From positions 62,001-126,000 of the forward strand of contig NZ_BMMK01000007.1 in the NCBI RefSeq assembly GCF_014645795.1: 64,000 nucleotides of DNA, written 5' to 3'. Shown in pieces: positions 47,730 to 56,827 of the stretch. Position 1 is the stretch's first letter. Every line of letters begins with the position of its first letter. This DNA is from Longimycelium tulufanense. Its GTDB lineage: Bacteria; Actinomycetota; Actinomycetes; Mycobacteriales; Pseudonocardiaceae. The notes under the pieces are model-generated. The model saw only the letters and a program-made list of their open reading frames with translations, searched no databases and was not told where the DNA came from. The translations under genes were made by a program, and so were the position numbers.

Positions 47730-48520
47730 CAAGGTCAGTGTAGGTGGATTCGGGGGACACAGCGTCGGCCGGCGGGGCGAAGTCAACCGGACCACCCGCC
47801 CGACCCGGTCCGAACCCACCCCGACCACCGTGCCGGAGCCCGCGCGCCCTGGCACGGGCCGGTCGACGCCCTCAACCAGGCTGAGCCGGCGACCACATGT
47901 CATCACCGAGACGTCACTCAGGGTAGTTACTCGACGCTCCACAACCCCAAACAGGGCCTCACCCAACGCCCGCGGTCACAGCCTGTTCGGCCGCGGTTTC
48001 ATCCGGCTCCAGGTCGATGTCGCGCAGCTCGTGGTCCCACCGTGCGATGCGGTAACCATCCACAACCGTCTACCGAGCCGAAGGCGGAGCCCGTCTCCAG
48101 CGGTGGAACCCGTCTGCGTCGCGGTGTTCCTGTCGTTGCTGGTGTGCTGGAGGCGCGCTGGCTGAGGTTCGGCGGTTTGGTGTGGTAAAGGGGAATTAAT
48201 TTAGTCAACACTGAAATAATTCTGGAAACAGTAAAGACCGCGGCGTTGGCTGCTGCGGTCGCGGTGTCGCCGCCTCCGTCCCGACGCCGCTCCCCTACCC
48301 CGCGGCAACTCCACTGGTCCGGGGACGTTCCCGACGGAGAGCGTCCCAGCGGCCAAGGTTCTCCCGGCCAGGCAGGATTGGCGAGAACAGAGACTGGACG
48401 AAGCATCCGCGTCGAGCTGCCACCGGAGCCGCATCAACCATTGCAGCCGGTCTGAACAGCCCGAGCACTCGCCGGTTCCGGGGTGCTGTCAACGACGCCC
48501 GGGAATCCCGTTACGGGAGC
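47730..48520. other. Intergenic region with an AT-rich motif
   Basis: About 790 bases without a supported gene. It holds an AT-rich 30-mer near 48192-48221 that resembles one at 53767-53797. Confidence 0.5.
48192..48221 (+). repeat. AT-rich motif, copy A
   Basis: A 30-base stretch reading GGAATTAATTTAGTC then AACACTGAAATAATT. Allowing one gap it matches about 24 positions of copy B at 53767-53797, in the same orientation. No gene starts just downstream of this copy. Confidence 0.4.
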
Positions 48521-48928
48521 TCAGTGGAGTTCGCGTACGTCGGTCAGCTCGTAATGCAGAGTCTGCGTGCGCATGAGCTTATGCGTCAGCGGCACGATGA
48601 CCCCGTGCAGGAGCGGATACTTGCGCCTGATCAGCTCACCCGCCGCGGCTGACTCCTCCCCCGACAGCAGCCGGGCGGTGGCCTGCACCGACGCCCCACC
48701 GGTGGGTTTTCCCGTCCAGGTACAGGGCTGGAACCGTACCTCGGGGAAGTTGCGCAGCCGCTTGTTCTTCGACGCCTTCGCCGGCGTGCGGAAGAAGGCC
48801 CGGTCACCCCGCACCACGATGTTCATCGGAGTGTCGACCCAGCTCCCGTCCCGCTTGCGCGTCCGCAGAAGCACGACCTTCTCGGTCACGAAACGCTGCA
48901 ACACCGGCGGAACCTGCTGCTCGGTCAT
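48521..48928 (-). CDS. PPOX-class flavin/F420-dependent enzyme
   Basis: A 135-residue split-barrel protein of the pyridoxamine 5'-phosphate oxidase-like class found in actinomycetes. It shows VLLRTRKRDGSWVDTPMNIVV, DRAFFRTPAKASKNKRLRNF (the phosphate/cofactor Lys-Arg region) and VRFQPCTWTGKPTG. Homologues bind F420 or flavin and reduce diverse substrates. ATG 48928 was chosen. It appears to be monocistronic. Confidence 0.9.
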   Translation of the reverse strand: MTEQQVPPVLQRFVTEKVVLLRTRKRDGSWVDTPMNIVVRGDRAFFRTPAKASKNKRLRNFPEVRFQPCTWTGKPTGGASVQATARLLSGEESAAAGELIRRKYPLLHGVIVPLTHKLMRTQTLHYELTDVRELH

Positions 48929-49147
48929 CGCACATCCCCAACCGCTCGCGGCGACTCTGGGGCCATGATAGGGAGCCCCAGTGCCCTCACCGCACGTCAA
49001 CGATACGAACAACACGAACGAGAACCGGTGTTAGGGCCAGCACACTGGCCACCACAGCGCAATCCCCGAGCCCCCGCACGCGACTGTCCACATCGGAAAG
49101 TACGGTGCTCGGGCATCACCCATGGCCGAGCACCCCCTGAATCCGAA

Positions 49148-49597
49148 CTAGACCGCCGGTGGTCGATCCTCGTAGGGAGTGGACAGCACCACCGTCGTGC
49201 GGGTGGAGACGTTGGCCGACTCCCGGATCTGCCGCAGCAGCTCCTCCAACGCCAACGGCGAGGCCACCCGCACCCGCAGGATGTAGGACTCGTCGCCGGC
49301 CACCGAGTAACACGCCTCGATCTGCGGCAGGTGTTCCAACCGCTGCGGGTAGTCGTCAGGCGCGGCCGGGTCGATCGGCGTCAGCGAGATGAACGCCGTC
49401 AACCCCAACCCGACCAGCTCGCCGTCCAGCTTCGCCGCATAGCCCTTCACCACGCCACGCTGCTCCAGCCGGCGCACCCGCTGGTGCACGGCGGACACGC
49501 TCAGCCCGACCCGTTCGGCCAGGTCGGTGTAGCTGCACCGGCCCTCCGAAGCCAGCTCCCGCAGGATGGCCCTGTCGATCGGTTCCAACTGAGCCAC
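49148..49597 (-). CDS. Lrp/AsnC-family regulator
   Basis: A 149-residue regulator with an N-terminal HTH (about 1-60; ILRELASEGRCSYTDLAERVGLS and VSAVHQRVRRLEQRGVVKGY) and a C-terminal RAM domain (about 65-145) containing GDESYILRVRVAS, which binds amino acids. GTG 49597 has GGAGG seven bases upstream and lies 26 bases after the M24 peptidase stop, so the two are in one operon; it may sense an amino acid released by that enzyme. Confidence 0.93.
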   Translation of the reverse strand: MAQLEPIDRAILRELASEGRCSYTDLAERVGLSVSAVHQRVRRLEQRGVVKGYAAKLDGELVGLGLTAFISLTPIDPAAPDDYPQRLEHLPQIEACYSVAGDESYILRVRVASPLALEELLRQIRESANVSTRTTVVLSTPYEDRPPAV

Positions 49598-49623
49598 CGG
49601 GTCCTCCTTCACGCCCCGACCGG

Positions 49624-50781
49624 TCAGGCCGGCACCGACACCAGCTCGCGTGGGCGGTTGTTCACCGTCTCCGCACCGTCCTCGGTGACCACCACGATGT
49701 CCTCGATCCGGGCGCCCCACCGGCCCGGCAGGTAGATCCCCGGCTCCACGCTGAACGCCATCCCGGCCTCCAGCACCAGGTCGTTACCGCCCACGATGTA
49801 GGGCTCCTCGTGCACGTCCAGGCCGATGCCGTGCCCGGTGCGGTGCACGAAGAACTCGCCGAACCCGGCCTCGGCGATGACCGAACGGGCCGCCACGTCG
49901 ATCGACTCCGCGGTGGCCCCCGGCCGCACCGCGGCCACGGCCGCCGCCTGGGCCCGCTGCAGCACCGCGTAGGTCTCGGCCACGTCCGGATGCCCCGGCT
50001 CCCCCACCACGTAGGTGCGGGTGCAGTCGGAGTTGTAGCCCTCGGGTACCGGGCCGCCGATGTCCACGACCACCACGTCCCCGGCCTGGACGACCCGGTC
50101 GGACAGGTCGTGGTGCGGGCTGGCCCCGTTGGGGCCGGAACCCACGATCACGAACTCTGCCGACGTGTGCCCCTCGGCCACGATCGCGGCCGCGATGTCG
50201 GCGCCCACCTCGGCCTCGGTGCGACCCGGACGCAACCACTCGCCCACCCGGGCGTGCACCCGGTCGATCGCCGCACCGGCCCGCCGCAACGCCTCGATCT
50301 CGGCGGTGTCCTTGCGCATCCGCAGGTCGCGCAGCACCGGCCCGGCCAGGACCTGGTGGGTGTCGGGCAGTGTGTCGCGCAGCCGCAGCGCGTGCAGGGC
50401 CGGCATCACGTCGGCCACGGCCAACCGAGCCGGCCGGCCGGCCGCGCCGCGCAGCAGCTCGGCCACGAGCTGGTACGGGTCCTCCCCGTCCACCCAGGTC
50501 ACGACCTCGACGCCCAGCTCGCCGGTGGGCACGCCCGCATAGCCGGGCTCCTCCAGCTTGGGCAGCAGCAGGGCGGGTGCGGCCGTGCTCCCGGCGGCCG
50601 GCAGGACCAGGCAGGACAGCCGCTCGAACGACTCACCGCCGACCCCGAGCAGGTACCGCAGGTCCGAACCGGGCGAGACGAGCAACGCGTCCAGGTCGGC
50701 CTTGGCGGCGGCGGTGCCGGCCCGCTCCAGGCGGGCCCGCAGCACCGAGGGGTCCAGTGCGGGAGTGGTCGTGGTCGACAT
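49624..50781 (-). CDS. M24-family aminopeptidase (Xaa-Pro dipeptidase type)
   Basis: A 385-residue pita-bread metallopeptidase. The N-terminal creatinase-like domain spans about 1-150. The catalytic domain has the metal ligands Asp in VVVVDIGGPVPEGYNSD, Asp in SDCTRTYVVG, His in FVHRTGHGIGLDVHEEPYI, Glu in FSVEPGIYLPG and Glu in GARIEDIVVVTEDG. It should cleave Xaa-Pro or similar dipeptides in the cytoplasm. ATG 50781. Confidence 0.95.
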   Translation of the reverse strand: MSTTTTPALDPSVLRARLERAGTAAAKADLDALLVSPGSDLRYLLGVGGESFERLSCLVLPAAGSTAAPALLLPKLEEPGYAGVPTGELGVEVVTWVDGEDPYQLVAELLRGAAGRPARLAVADVMPALHALRLRDTLPDTHQVLAGPVLRDLRMRKDTAEIEALRRAGAAIDRVHARVGEWLRPGRTEAEVGADIAAAIVAEGHTSAEFVIVGSGPNGASPHHDLSDRVVQAGDVVVVDIGGPVPEGYNSDCTRTYVVGEPGHPDVAETYAVLQRAQAAAVAAVRPGATAESIDVAARSVIAEAGFGEFFVHRTGHGIGLDVHEEPYIVGGNDLVLEAGMAFSVEPGIYLPGRWGARIEDIVVVTEDGAETVNNRPRELVSVPA

Positions 50782-50791
50782 GGACCTGAGC

Positions 50792-51390
50792 CTAATGTGC
50801 GGAGGTGACGGGCACGTTCGCCCGGGGGCGCACGACCGTGGTGTCCAGCGTCCGCCAGTCAGGGAACACCAGTGGGCACAGCGTGACCAGCAGATACACC
50901 ACACCGGCGGACACAAACCCGCCAGGCAGGCCCCACGTCGCAACCGCCACGTCCGCCCCGAGTGCACCCAGCGGCGTGGCCGACAGCGCACCCGCGTTCA
51001 GCATGCCCATCACACGACTGCGGAACTCCTCGGGCACCCGATCCAACACGACGACACCCGACAGCGGGTTCAGCGTTCCGCCGAACATCCCGGCCACGAA
51101 CATCGCGAGCGCGAGCCACCACAGCCCCGGGCCCAGGAGGAATACCGCGGTGCGTGGTGCGCCCCCAATGAAGAAAATGAAGAAGCAGACGGTGTAGACG
51201 GCCCACCGGGACATCCGGTGGCCGAGACAGCCGTAGCCGATGCTGCCGAGCACCGCCCCGGCGCCGCCCCCGCCGAAAAGCAGGCCAACGCAGCCACTCC
51301 CGCCGAGGACCTCCCTGCCATACAAGGGAATGAGGATGGCCAGCCTCGCTCCAGCGTGTCTGGCCGCGGGCTTCGGGGGAGGGTGATCGA
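50792..51390 (-). pseudogene. MFS transporter, C-terminal half only
   Basis: From about 51350 down to the stop at 50792 the frame encodes several membrane helices typical of the C-terminal half of an MFS permease (LIPLYGREVLGG, SVGLLFGG-type helix, WWLALAMFVAGMFGGTLNP, FRSRVMGMLNAGA). No N-terminal six-helix half exists upstream; instead the frame runs into the end of the OYE gene in non-homologous sequence. A deletion has removed the 5' part. Confidence 0.75.
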
Positions 51391-51410
51391 TGCGGTCCTG
51401 CGTCGCGATG

Positions 51411-52688
51411 TCAGCTTCGCTTGCGGCGGAAGGCGTCGATGCCGTTGCGACGCAACATGGTGACCAGGGTTTTCCACCACGGCCGCGCCGGGTCGGGATC
51501 CGCGCCGTCGCCGAGGCGCTGCAGCTGGTCGGTGTGCCACTGCAGGTCCAACGCCCCGTCGAGCACCCGAAAATTGCCGATCCTCGACAGCGGTCCCCGC
51601 CTGCTGAACGAGATGGTCCCCGCGGGCAGGCGGTCGTTGCGCTCGGCGAGAACGCCCGCCGCCGCGTCGGTAGTGAGGCACGTCGGCCGACCGAGCCCGA
51701 CCACATCGCAGGCTCCCGAGCCGATCGCCTCCGCCATCGCCGCGCGGGACCGGAAACCCCCGGTGACCGCAAGGGGAACGTCGGTCGCGGTCTCCCGGAC
51801 CGTCTGCGCGTACTCGAGGAAATAGGCTTCACGAGCGCGGGTGCTGGCCGCCCGGATTCGGCCGCGGCCCATCATCGCCGGGGACTCGTAACTGCCGCCG
51901 CTGATCTCGATCAGGTCGACGCCCTCGCCCGAGAGGTTCTCGAGCACGGACCGGGACTCGGCCTCGGTGAATCCGCCGCGTTGGAAGTCCGCGGAGTTGA
52001 GTTTGATGCCGACGGCGAAGCTGGGCGTGACGCGGGTGCGGATGCGACGCACGATCTCCAGCATGAACCGCCGACGCCGCTCGGGGTCTCCTCCCCAGCG
52101 GTCGGTGCGCTGGTTGGCCAGCGGTGAGAGGAACTGGGACACCAGGTAGCCATGGGCGCCGTGGATCTGGACCCCGTTGAACCCGGCGGCCTCGGCAATG
52201 GTCGCGGCTGTGGCGAAGCGGTCGATGATGTCTTCGATCTCGGCTTCGGTCAGCGCCCGGGGCGTGACCATGCCGGGGATCCTTGGCGCGATCGCTGAAG
52301 GCGCGACGGGGCGGCGCCGGGTCACCAGCGGGTTGGCCTGCCGGCCCGGGTGGTTCAGCTGCACCCAGATCGGGCTCCCGCCGTCCTGGGCGGCCTTGGC
52401 CCAGCGGGCCAGCCCGTCGAGGTCGCGGTCGTCCTCGATGACGACGTTGCCCGGTTCGCCGAGATAGTCGCGATCAACCATAACATTGCCGGTGATCACG
52501 AGCCCGTACCCGCCGGTGCCCCAGCGCCGGTAGAGACGCTCCAGCCGCACGCCCGGGCCATGGCCGTCGGCGAGCGCCTCGCTCAGCGCCGACTTCATCA
52601 ACCGGTTGGGCAGAACCTGCCCGCAGCGGAGCGGCAACGGGTCACTCAGTGCGGCTACTGGGCACTCCTGACCCTCGGGTGATGCCAT
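51411..52688 (-). CDS. NADH:flavin oxidoreductase, Old Yellow Enzyme family
   Basis: A 425-residue FMN TIM-barrel enzyme. It has PNRLMKSALSEALADG, GLVITGNVMVD, WVQLNHPGRQAN, GVQIHGAHGYLVSQFLSP with the substrate His/His-Asn pair, NQRTDRWGG and ACDVVGLGRP. It probably reduces activated alkenes. ATG 52688 has a GGGGG run upstream; an earlier ATG at 52715 would lie across an inverted repeat that I take as an operator. It is transcribed after a TetR gene on the same strand. Confidence 0.93.
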   Translation of the reverse strand: MASPEGQECPVAALSDPLPLRCGQVLPNRLMKSALSEALADGHGPGVRLERLYRRWGTGGYGLVITGNVMVDRDYLGEPGNVVIEDDRDLDGLARWAKAAQDGGSPIWVQLNHPGRQANPLVTRRRPVAPSAIAPRIPGMVTPRALTEAEIEDIIDRFATAATIAEAAGFNGVQIHGAHGYLVSQFLSPLANQRTDRWGGDPERRRRFMLEIVRRIRTRVTPSFAVGIKLNSADFQRGGFTEAESRSVLENLSGEGVDLIEISGGSYESPAMMGRGRIRAASTRAREAYFLEYAQTVRETATDVPLAVTGGFRSRAAMAEAIGSGACDVVGLGRPTCLTTDAAAGVLAERNDRLPAGTISFSRRGPLSRIGNFRVLDGALDLQWHTDQLQRLGDGADPDPARPWWKTLVTMLRRNGIDAFRRKRS

Positions 52689-52698
52689 CGCGGCCCCC

Positions 52699-52718
52699 GT
52701 TATGTCGAGTTGCATAAC
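52699..52718. promoter_or_regulatory. Possible TetR operator (GTTATG...CATAAC)
   Basis: A 6+6 perfect inverted repeat with an 8-base centre just upstream of the chosen OYE start. A related repeat TATGTgaactgACATA lies in front of the TetR gene at 53421-53436. The TetR protein may bind both. Confidence 0.45.
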
Positions 52719-52823
52719 CTGAGGCTGGCGACGCTACCTGCGACCACGAGTAACAGTCAATGGGGTCGGGAGCCGTTCGGCGCCGGGCCTTCCATTCAGC
52801 GGCCGGCGCAGGAGCCACCGGGT

Positions 52824-53393
52824 TCAGACGCCGAGGGTCTGCCGCAGCAGCAGGGTGAGTTCCGACTCCACCTCGTCGAGGGGATTCATGCTGCGCTGCG
52901 TCTGGCACATCGTGATCGCACCCTCGATCGCGGCGACCACGAAGGTCGCCAGCGACCGCGCCCGGCGCGGCACCACGTCCTGCGCCACCAGATAGTCGGT
53001 GAGCAGCTCCCGCCAGGCATCGAAGGCATCGGACGCCGCCTGCCGGGCCTTGGGATACTCCACCCCGGCGACCCCGGCCGCCACGATCGGGCACCCTGCG
53101 GCGCAGTCACTCCGCCCCAGCATGGAGCGCCACAGCTCGATCATCCCGCGAAGCGCCTCGAGCGGATCATCGGAATCCGTGCAAGCCCGAATGGCGGCCG
53201 TCATCCACTCGCCCGCGTGCCGGGTCGCGTCCTCGGCCAACTGTGCCTTGCCGTCCGGGAAGTAGTGATAGATCGAGCCACGCGGCGTCTCACTGTCCCG
53301 GATCACGTCGGCGAACGCCGTCGCCGACAACCCGTGGATCTGGAACAACCGCACCGCGCTGGCCACCATCCGGTCCCGGACCCCACTACCCAT
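52824..53393 (-). CDS. TetR-family regulator (LmrA/YxaF-like)
   Basis: A 189-residue repressor. The HTH covers about residues 5-50 with GLSATAFADVIRDSETPRGSIYHYFP, and the C-terminal part has GCPIVAAGVAG and WRELLTDYL, typical of the LmrA/YxaF group. ATG 53393 has GGGGAGGG about 11 bases upstream; an ATG at 53435 is possible but lies in the putative operator. It precedes the OYE gene (135 bases), the usual arrangement for a regulator of a detoxifying flavoenzyme. Confidence 0.9.
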   Translation of the reverse strand: MGSGVRDRMVASAVRLFQIHGLSATAFADVIRDSETPRGSIYHYFPDGKAQLAEDATRHAGEWMTAAIRACTDSDDPLEALRGMIELWRSMLGRSDCAAGCPIVAAGVAGVEYPKARQAASDAFDAWRELLTDYLVAQDVVPRRARSLATFVVAAIEGAITMCQTQRSMNPLDEVESELTLLLRQTLGV

Positions 53394-53858
53394 CGACTTG
53401 GATGCCCTCCCCTCGCCATGTATGTGAACTGACATAACAGCAGTTTAGAGCTTCCCTGACACGGCCGCGTGGGTCTCGCACGGATTTCGGCTCCTGCCGC
53501 CGCTCGGCCAGGCCGGATCCTGCTCTTCTCTGCTGCGCTCTGGCGCCAGCCCTCAGTGGGGTGCCGGTGAGGGAGTTGTAATCAGCCGCCCGGCGACGAG
53601 TCGGGCAGGTGGCCGTTAACGCGATGCCGACTGCGTCCTGAGCCTCAGCCTGTCACCGAAGTTCTCCACCCAACCTGGTCCCTCGCGACCGCAATGAGTC
53701 GCACAAGGCGGTCGCCACGTCGTTTGCGGCTGGTGGAGCCTGCTGATCGGCATTTGAGGATATGTTGGAAGTTGATTTAATTGACACTGAAGCTATTGCG
53801 CATCCAGTTTTCGTTGTCCCTGAGTCGCGGTGTCGGGCCGGCCTGGCAGGCTGTGGCC
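53394..53858. other. Intergenic region upstream of the exonuclease gene
   Basis: About 465 bases without a supported gene. It includes the TATGT/ACATA repeat at 53421-53436 and AT-rich motif copy B at 53767-53797, which contains TTGACA and may form part of the exonuclease promoter. Confidence 0.5.
53767..53797 (+). repeat. AT-rich motif, copy B
   Basis: Reads GGAAGTTGATTTAATTG then ACACTGAAGCTATT and resembles copy A at 48192-48221. It ends 61 bases before the chosen GTG start of the exonuclease gene. Confidence 0.4.
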
Positions 53859-54812
53859 GTGACCGGTCCCCTGGTGCTGCTGGACGCCGCAAGCCTGTAC
53901 TTCCGCGCCTACTTCGCGTTGCCGGACTCGATCAAGGCGCCGGACGGAACCTCGGTGAACGCCGTGCGCGGCTTCACCGACATGGTCGCGAAGCTCATCA
54001 CCGACCGCCGCCCCGGACGGCTGGTCGCCTGCCTCGACGCCGACTGGCGCCCGGACTTCCGAGTCGCCGCCATCCCCTCCTACAAGGCGCACCGCCTCGC
54101 CGACGAGGAGGCCAACGCCGAGGAGGTGCCCGACACCCTCACTCCCCAGGTCCCGGTGATCCTCGAGCTGCTCGCCGCGTTCGGCATCGCCACCGCCGAG
54201 GCCGAGGGGTACGAGGCCGACGACGTGATCGGCACCCTCGCCGCCCGGGAGGACACCGACCCCGTCGTGGTCGTCACCGGCGACCGCGACCTGTTCCAGC
54301 TCGTGCGCGAGGAGCCGACGCCGGGCCGCGTGCTCTACGCGGGTCGCGGCCTGAGCAAGGCCGAGGTGTACGGGCCCACCGAGCTGGCGGAACGCTACGG
54401 GCTCCCGCGCGAGCGGGCGGGTGCCGCCTACGCGGAGATGGCGGTGCTACGCGGGGACCCTTCCGACGGCCTCCCCGGTGTCGCCGGGATTGGCGAGAAG
54501 ACCGCTGCCAGGCTCATCACCGAGTTCGGATCCCTGGCCTCGCTGCTCGCCGCGGCCGATGACGAGACGGATCGACGGCTCAGGCCCGCGGTGCGCGCCA
54601 AGCTCCTGGCGGCCAAGGACTACCTCGCCGCGGCACCCGGCGTCGTCAATGTCGTCACCGACTCCCCGGTTCATCTCGACCGCCCCGACACCCTTCCCCA
54701 CGAGCCGAAGGATCCCGAGCACGTCGCCGAACTCCGTGCGCGCTGGGGGCTCGGCGGCCCCGTCGACCGCCTGCTCACCGCGCTGCGTGGACGTCCGTGG
54801 TCGCCTGAATAA
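53859..54812 (+). CDS. 5'-3' exonuclease (Pol I N-domain-like)
   Basis: A 317-residue stand-alone flap/5' nuclease. Acidic metal-site residues are visible in [41 protein letters not shown] and [10 protein letters not shown]; the helix-hairpin-helix is [21 protein letters not shown]. The GTG at 53859 starts just before the conserved first strand. Such proteins act on RNA primers or flaps in replication and repair. Confidence 0.94.
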   Translation: MTGPLVLLDAASLYFRAYFALPDSIKAPDGTSVNAVRGFTDMVAKLITDRRPGRLVACLDADWRPDFRVAAIPSYKAHRLADEEANAEEVPDTLTPQVPVILELLAAFGIATAEAEGYEADDVIGTLAAREDTDPVVVVTGDRDLFQLVREEPTPGRVLYAGRGLSKAEVYGPTELAERYGLPRERAGAAYAEMAVLRGDPSDGLPGVAGIGEKTAARLITEFGSLASLLAAADDETDRRLRPAVRAKLLAAKDYLAAAPGVVNVVTDSPVHLDRPDTLPHEPKDPEHVAELRARWGLGGPVDRLLTALRGRPWSPE

Positions 54813-54969
54813 CCAACCGAGCCAGCCGCCCCCTTGGTTCTGGGAGGCATGTGAGAAGGCGACATGGAAGTGTTGGCCGCAATGCTGCGCGAGGACGCAC
54901 GAAACACGATGCCGCCGATGCCTTCCTGCATGGTTGGCCGGGAGACCCTAATCAGGGCGCGGACGAAGG

Positions 54970-55572
54970 TCATGGTGGGACCCGAGACGCGTGGGGCGAC
55001 ATGCGCGTCGTGCCCGTCTGGGTCAACCGACAGCCCTCGGCCACGGAGTCGGCGACGCCCTCGATCGGCGGGAGTCCCTCCGGGGTAAGCCGTACCCGGT
55101 CCCCTTCGTTGAGCGGCTCTGTGACGCCGAGTTCCCGCAACAACACCGGCCAAGCCTCCTCCGCGGCAGAGGACGGTGGTGCATCGGCCTCGACGTAGGT
55201 GGCAGGCCGGCCAGCGAAGTGCTTCAGGTAAAGCGCGAGGGTGTGGAGGTACATGTCCCAGCCGTGGCTGGTCAGGTCCTCATACCCACTGTCCCAGTTG
55301 TCGCTGAGAAAACCACTGTGTACGAAGCGGAGCACCGTGCTACCGCCTTCGCGGGCCTCGATCAGGTACTCGAAGGCGTGGGTGGTGCCGTCCTCGGCCG
55401 CAGGAAGCCGCACCGAGAAGTGGTTGGGCGGGTTCCAGGCGACGACGGTGGCCCCCTCGGGAACCGCCTGGGTTTCGAACAACCACGCGGCGGGGGTGGT
55501 GATGGCCTCCCACACCTGCTCGGGCGTGGCGTCGAGCTCGGCCTCCTTGCGCATCTCGAACTCGCGCGGCAT
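54970..55572 (-). CDS. SRPBCC/AHSA1-family protein
   Basis: A 200-residue START-like hydrophobic-pocket protein. It begins PREFEMRKEAELDATPEQVWEAI and has TPAAWLFETQAVPEG, FEYLIEAREGGSTVLRFVHSGF and WDMYLHTLALYLKHFAG, the AHSA1 pattern. ATG 55572 has GGAGA upstream and overlaps the original stop of the ArsR gene. In one current frame the two genes read through as a single ORF because of a frameshift upstream. AHSA1 proteins next to ArsR regulators are common; function unknown. Confidence 0.9.
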   Translation of the reverse strand: MPREFEMRKEAELDATPEQVWEAITTPAAWLFETQAVPEGATVVAWNPPNHFSVRLPAAEDGTTHAFEYLIEAREGGSTVLRFVHSGFLSDNWDSGYEDLTSHGWDMYLHTLALYLKHFAGRPATYVEADAPPSSAAEEAWPVLLRELGVTEPLNEGDRVRLTPEGLPPIEGVADSVAEGCRLTQTGTTRMSPHASRVPP

Positions 55573-55573
55573 G

Positions 55574-56181
55574 TCAGGTCTCCTTCGCTGCGGTGGTGTT
55601 GTCCCCGGTGCGGACGCTGGGGTGGATCGCGACGACCAGGCGGTGCGTCCGCCCGCCTTCGGCCTTCTCGTCGTGGTACTTGCCGACCAGGTGACGGCCA
55701 CGGTCAGCTCGGCGGCGAAGGCGACGCGGTCGGCCGCCGAGGCGAACCGCACCTCGCCGTCCATCGCGAAGGTGGTGAGCCGCTTACGGGCCTTGCTCGC
55801 CCCGGTGATCAGTCGCCCCACGTCCCGTACCAGGCGGGCCGCGACGGCGAGCAGCCAGCGGGCCGACAGCTGGTCCGGTGAGCGGGCGGGATCGGGCTGG
55901 ACCTCGGCGAGGGCACTCGGGGAGATCACGTACGACGCCGCGGTGGCGCGCAGGATCCGCTCGGTGCAGTTGCCCTTCCGCCGCTCCTCAACCAGCTCGA
56001 CGAGCCCATGCCGCTCCAGGGCCCTCAGGTGGTAGTTCACCTTTTGCCTGGGTAGACCCAGCCCGGCGGCCAGCGTCGTCGCCGAGCCCGGTTCGCCCAG
56101 CTCCGCCAGCAGCCGGGCCCGCACCGGGTCCAGGGTGACCTCGGCCGCCGCTGGATCCTCGATCACCGCCACGTCGAGCAT
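55574..56181 (-). pseudogene. ArsR-type HTH regulator with one-base frameshift
   Basis: From ATG 56181 the winged-helix domain is intact (LDPVRARLLAELGEPGSATT, LGLPRQKVNYHLRALERHG). At about 55691 homology shifts frame: the expected tail LVGKYHDEKAEGGRTHRLVV is read in the other frame and ends at TGA 55576-55574, overlapping the SRPBCC start. One base has been lost. The shift abolishes the natural stop and fuses the regulator frame with the SRPBCC frame. It may be a sequencing error or a real mutation; the DNA-binding part would still be made. Confidence 0.75.
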
Positions 56182-56827
56182 GTCCGTACGGTGCTGCCGA
56201 CAACTCTTCTTGTCGAGACACGCAACTGTCGGCGATCGTGTTCACAAGGGCCCCGGCTGGTCCCCGCGGGCGCCGGGCACACGACACCGTCGGCCGCCCC
56301 GCCGAACCGGCTGGCGACGAGGACGCCGCGCTACGCGCGAGTCGAGGAAAACCTCGCACAGAATCTCCCGTGATCATTCACACAACGGCACGCAGGACGG
56401 CAGCGACGAAACCTCCAGAATAGACATAACCGCAACACATGACCAAAAACAACGGACCCCAATATTTCGGAGATCAACCACCACGACCGGGGTTTCCCAT
56501 AATTACCGCAGGATCCGTGTCCGACTTGCCCGAAAAATCACTACGTCCAACCGGGAAAAGGTGATCAACAACACAGTGCGAACACCTGTACATCGCCACG
56601 AAGACCGCGGTGACACAACGGGTTCACGCCCTACGTCACGTAGCACATCGCCCGCACGGGCGCACCGGAACGCGACACGAAGGTGTTATAGTTAATGACG
56701 GGGCCAGCACGTGACCAGGGGATGACCTACAGGTTCTCCCCGTTCCTTCCTGCCCGCCGGAAGTCTTCCTTTCACCTGGTGTGGGCACGGCCCCGCGAAC
56801 CGCCCCCACCCCGTACCGGGATTAACT
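56182..56827. other. Promoter region of the LuxC/LuxE-type operon
   Basis: About 650 AT-richer bases between divergent genes, with no supported ORF. On the plus strand TATAGT at 56687-56692 is a candidate -10. No known operator motif was recognised. The length suggests regulated transcription. Confidence 0.5.
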
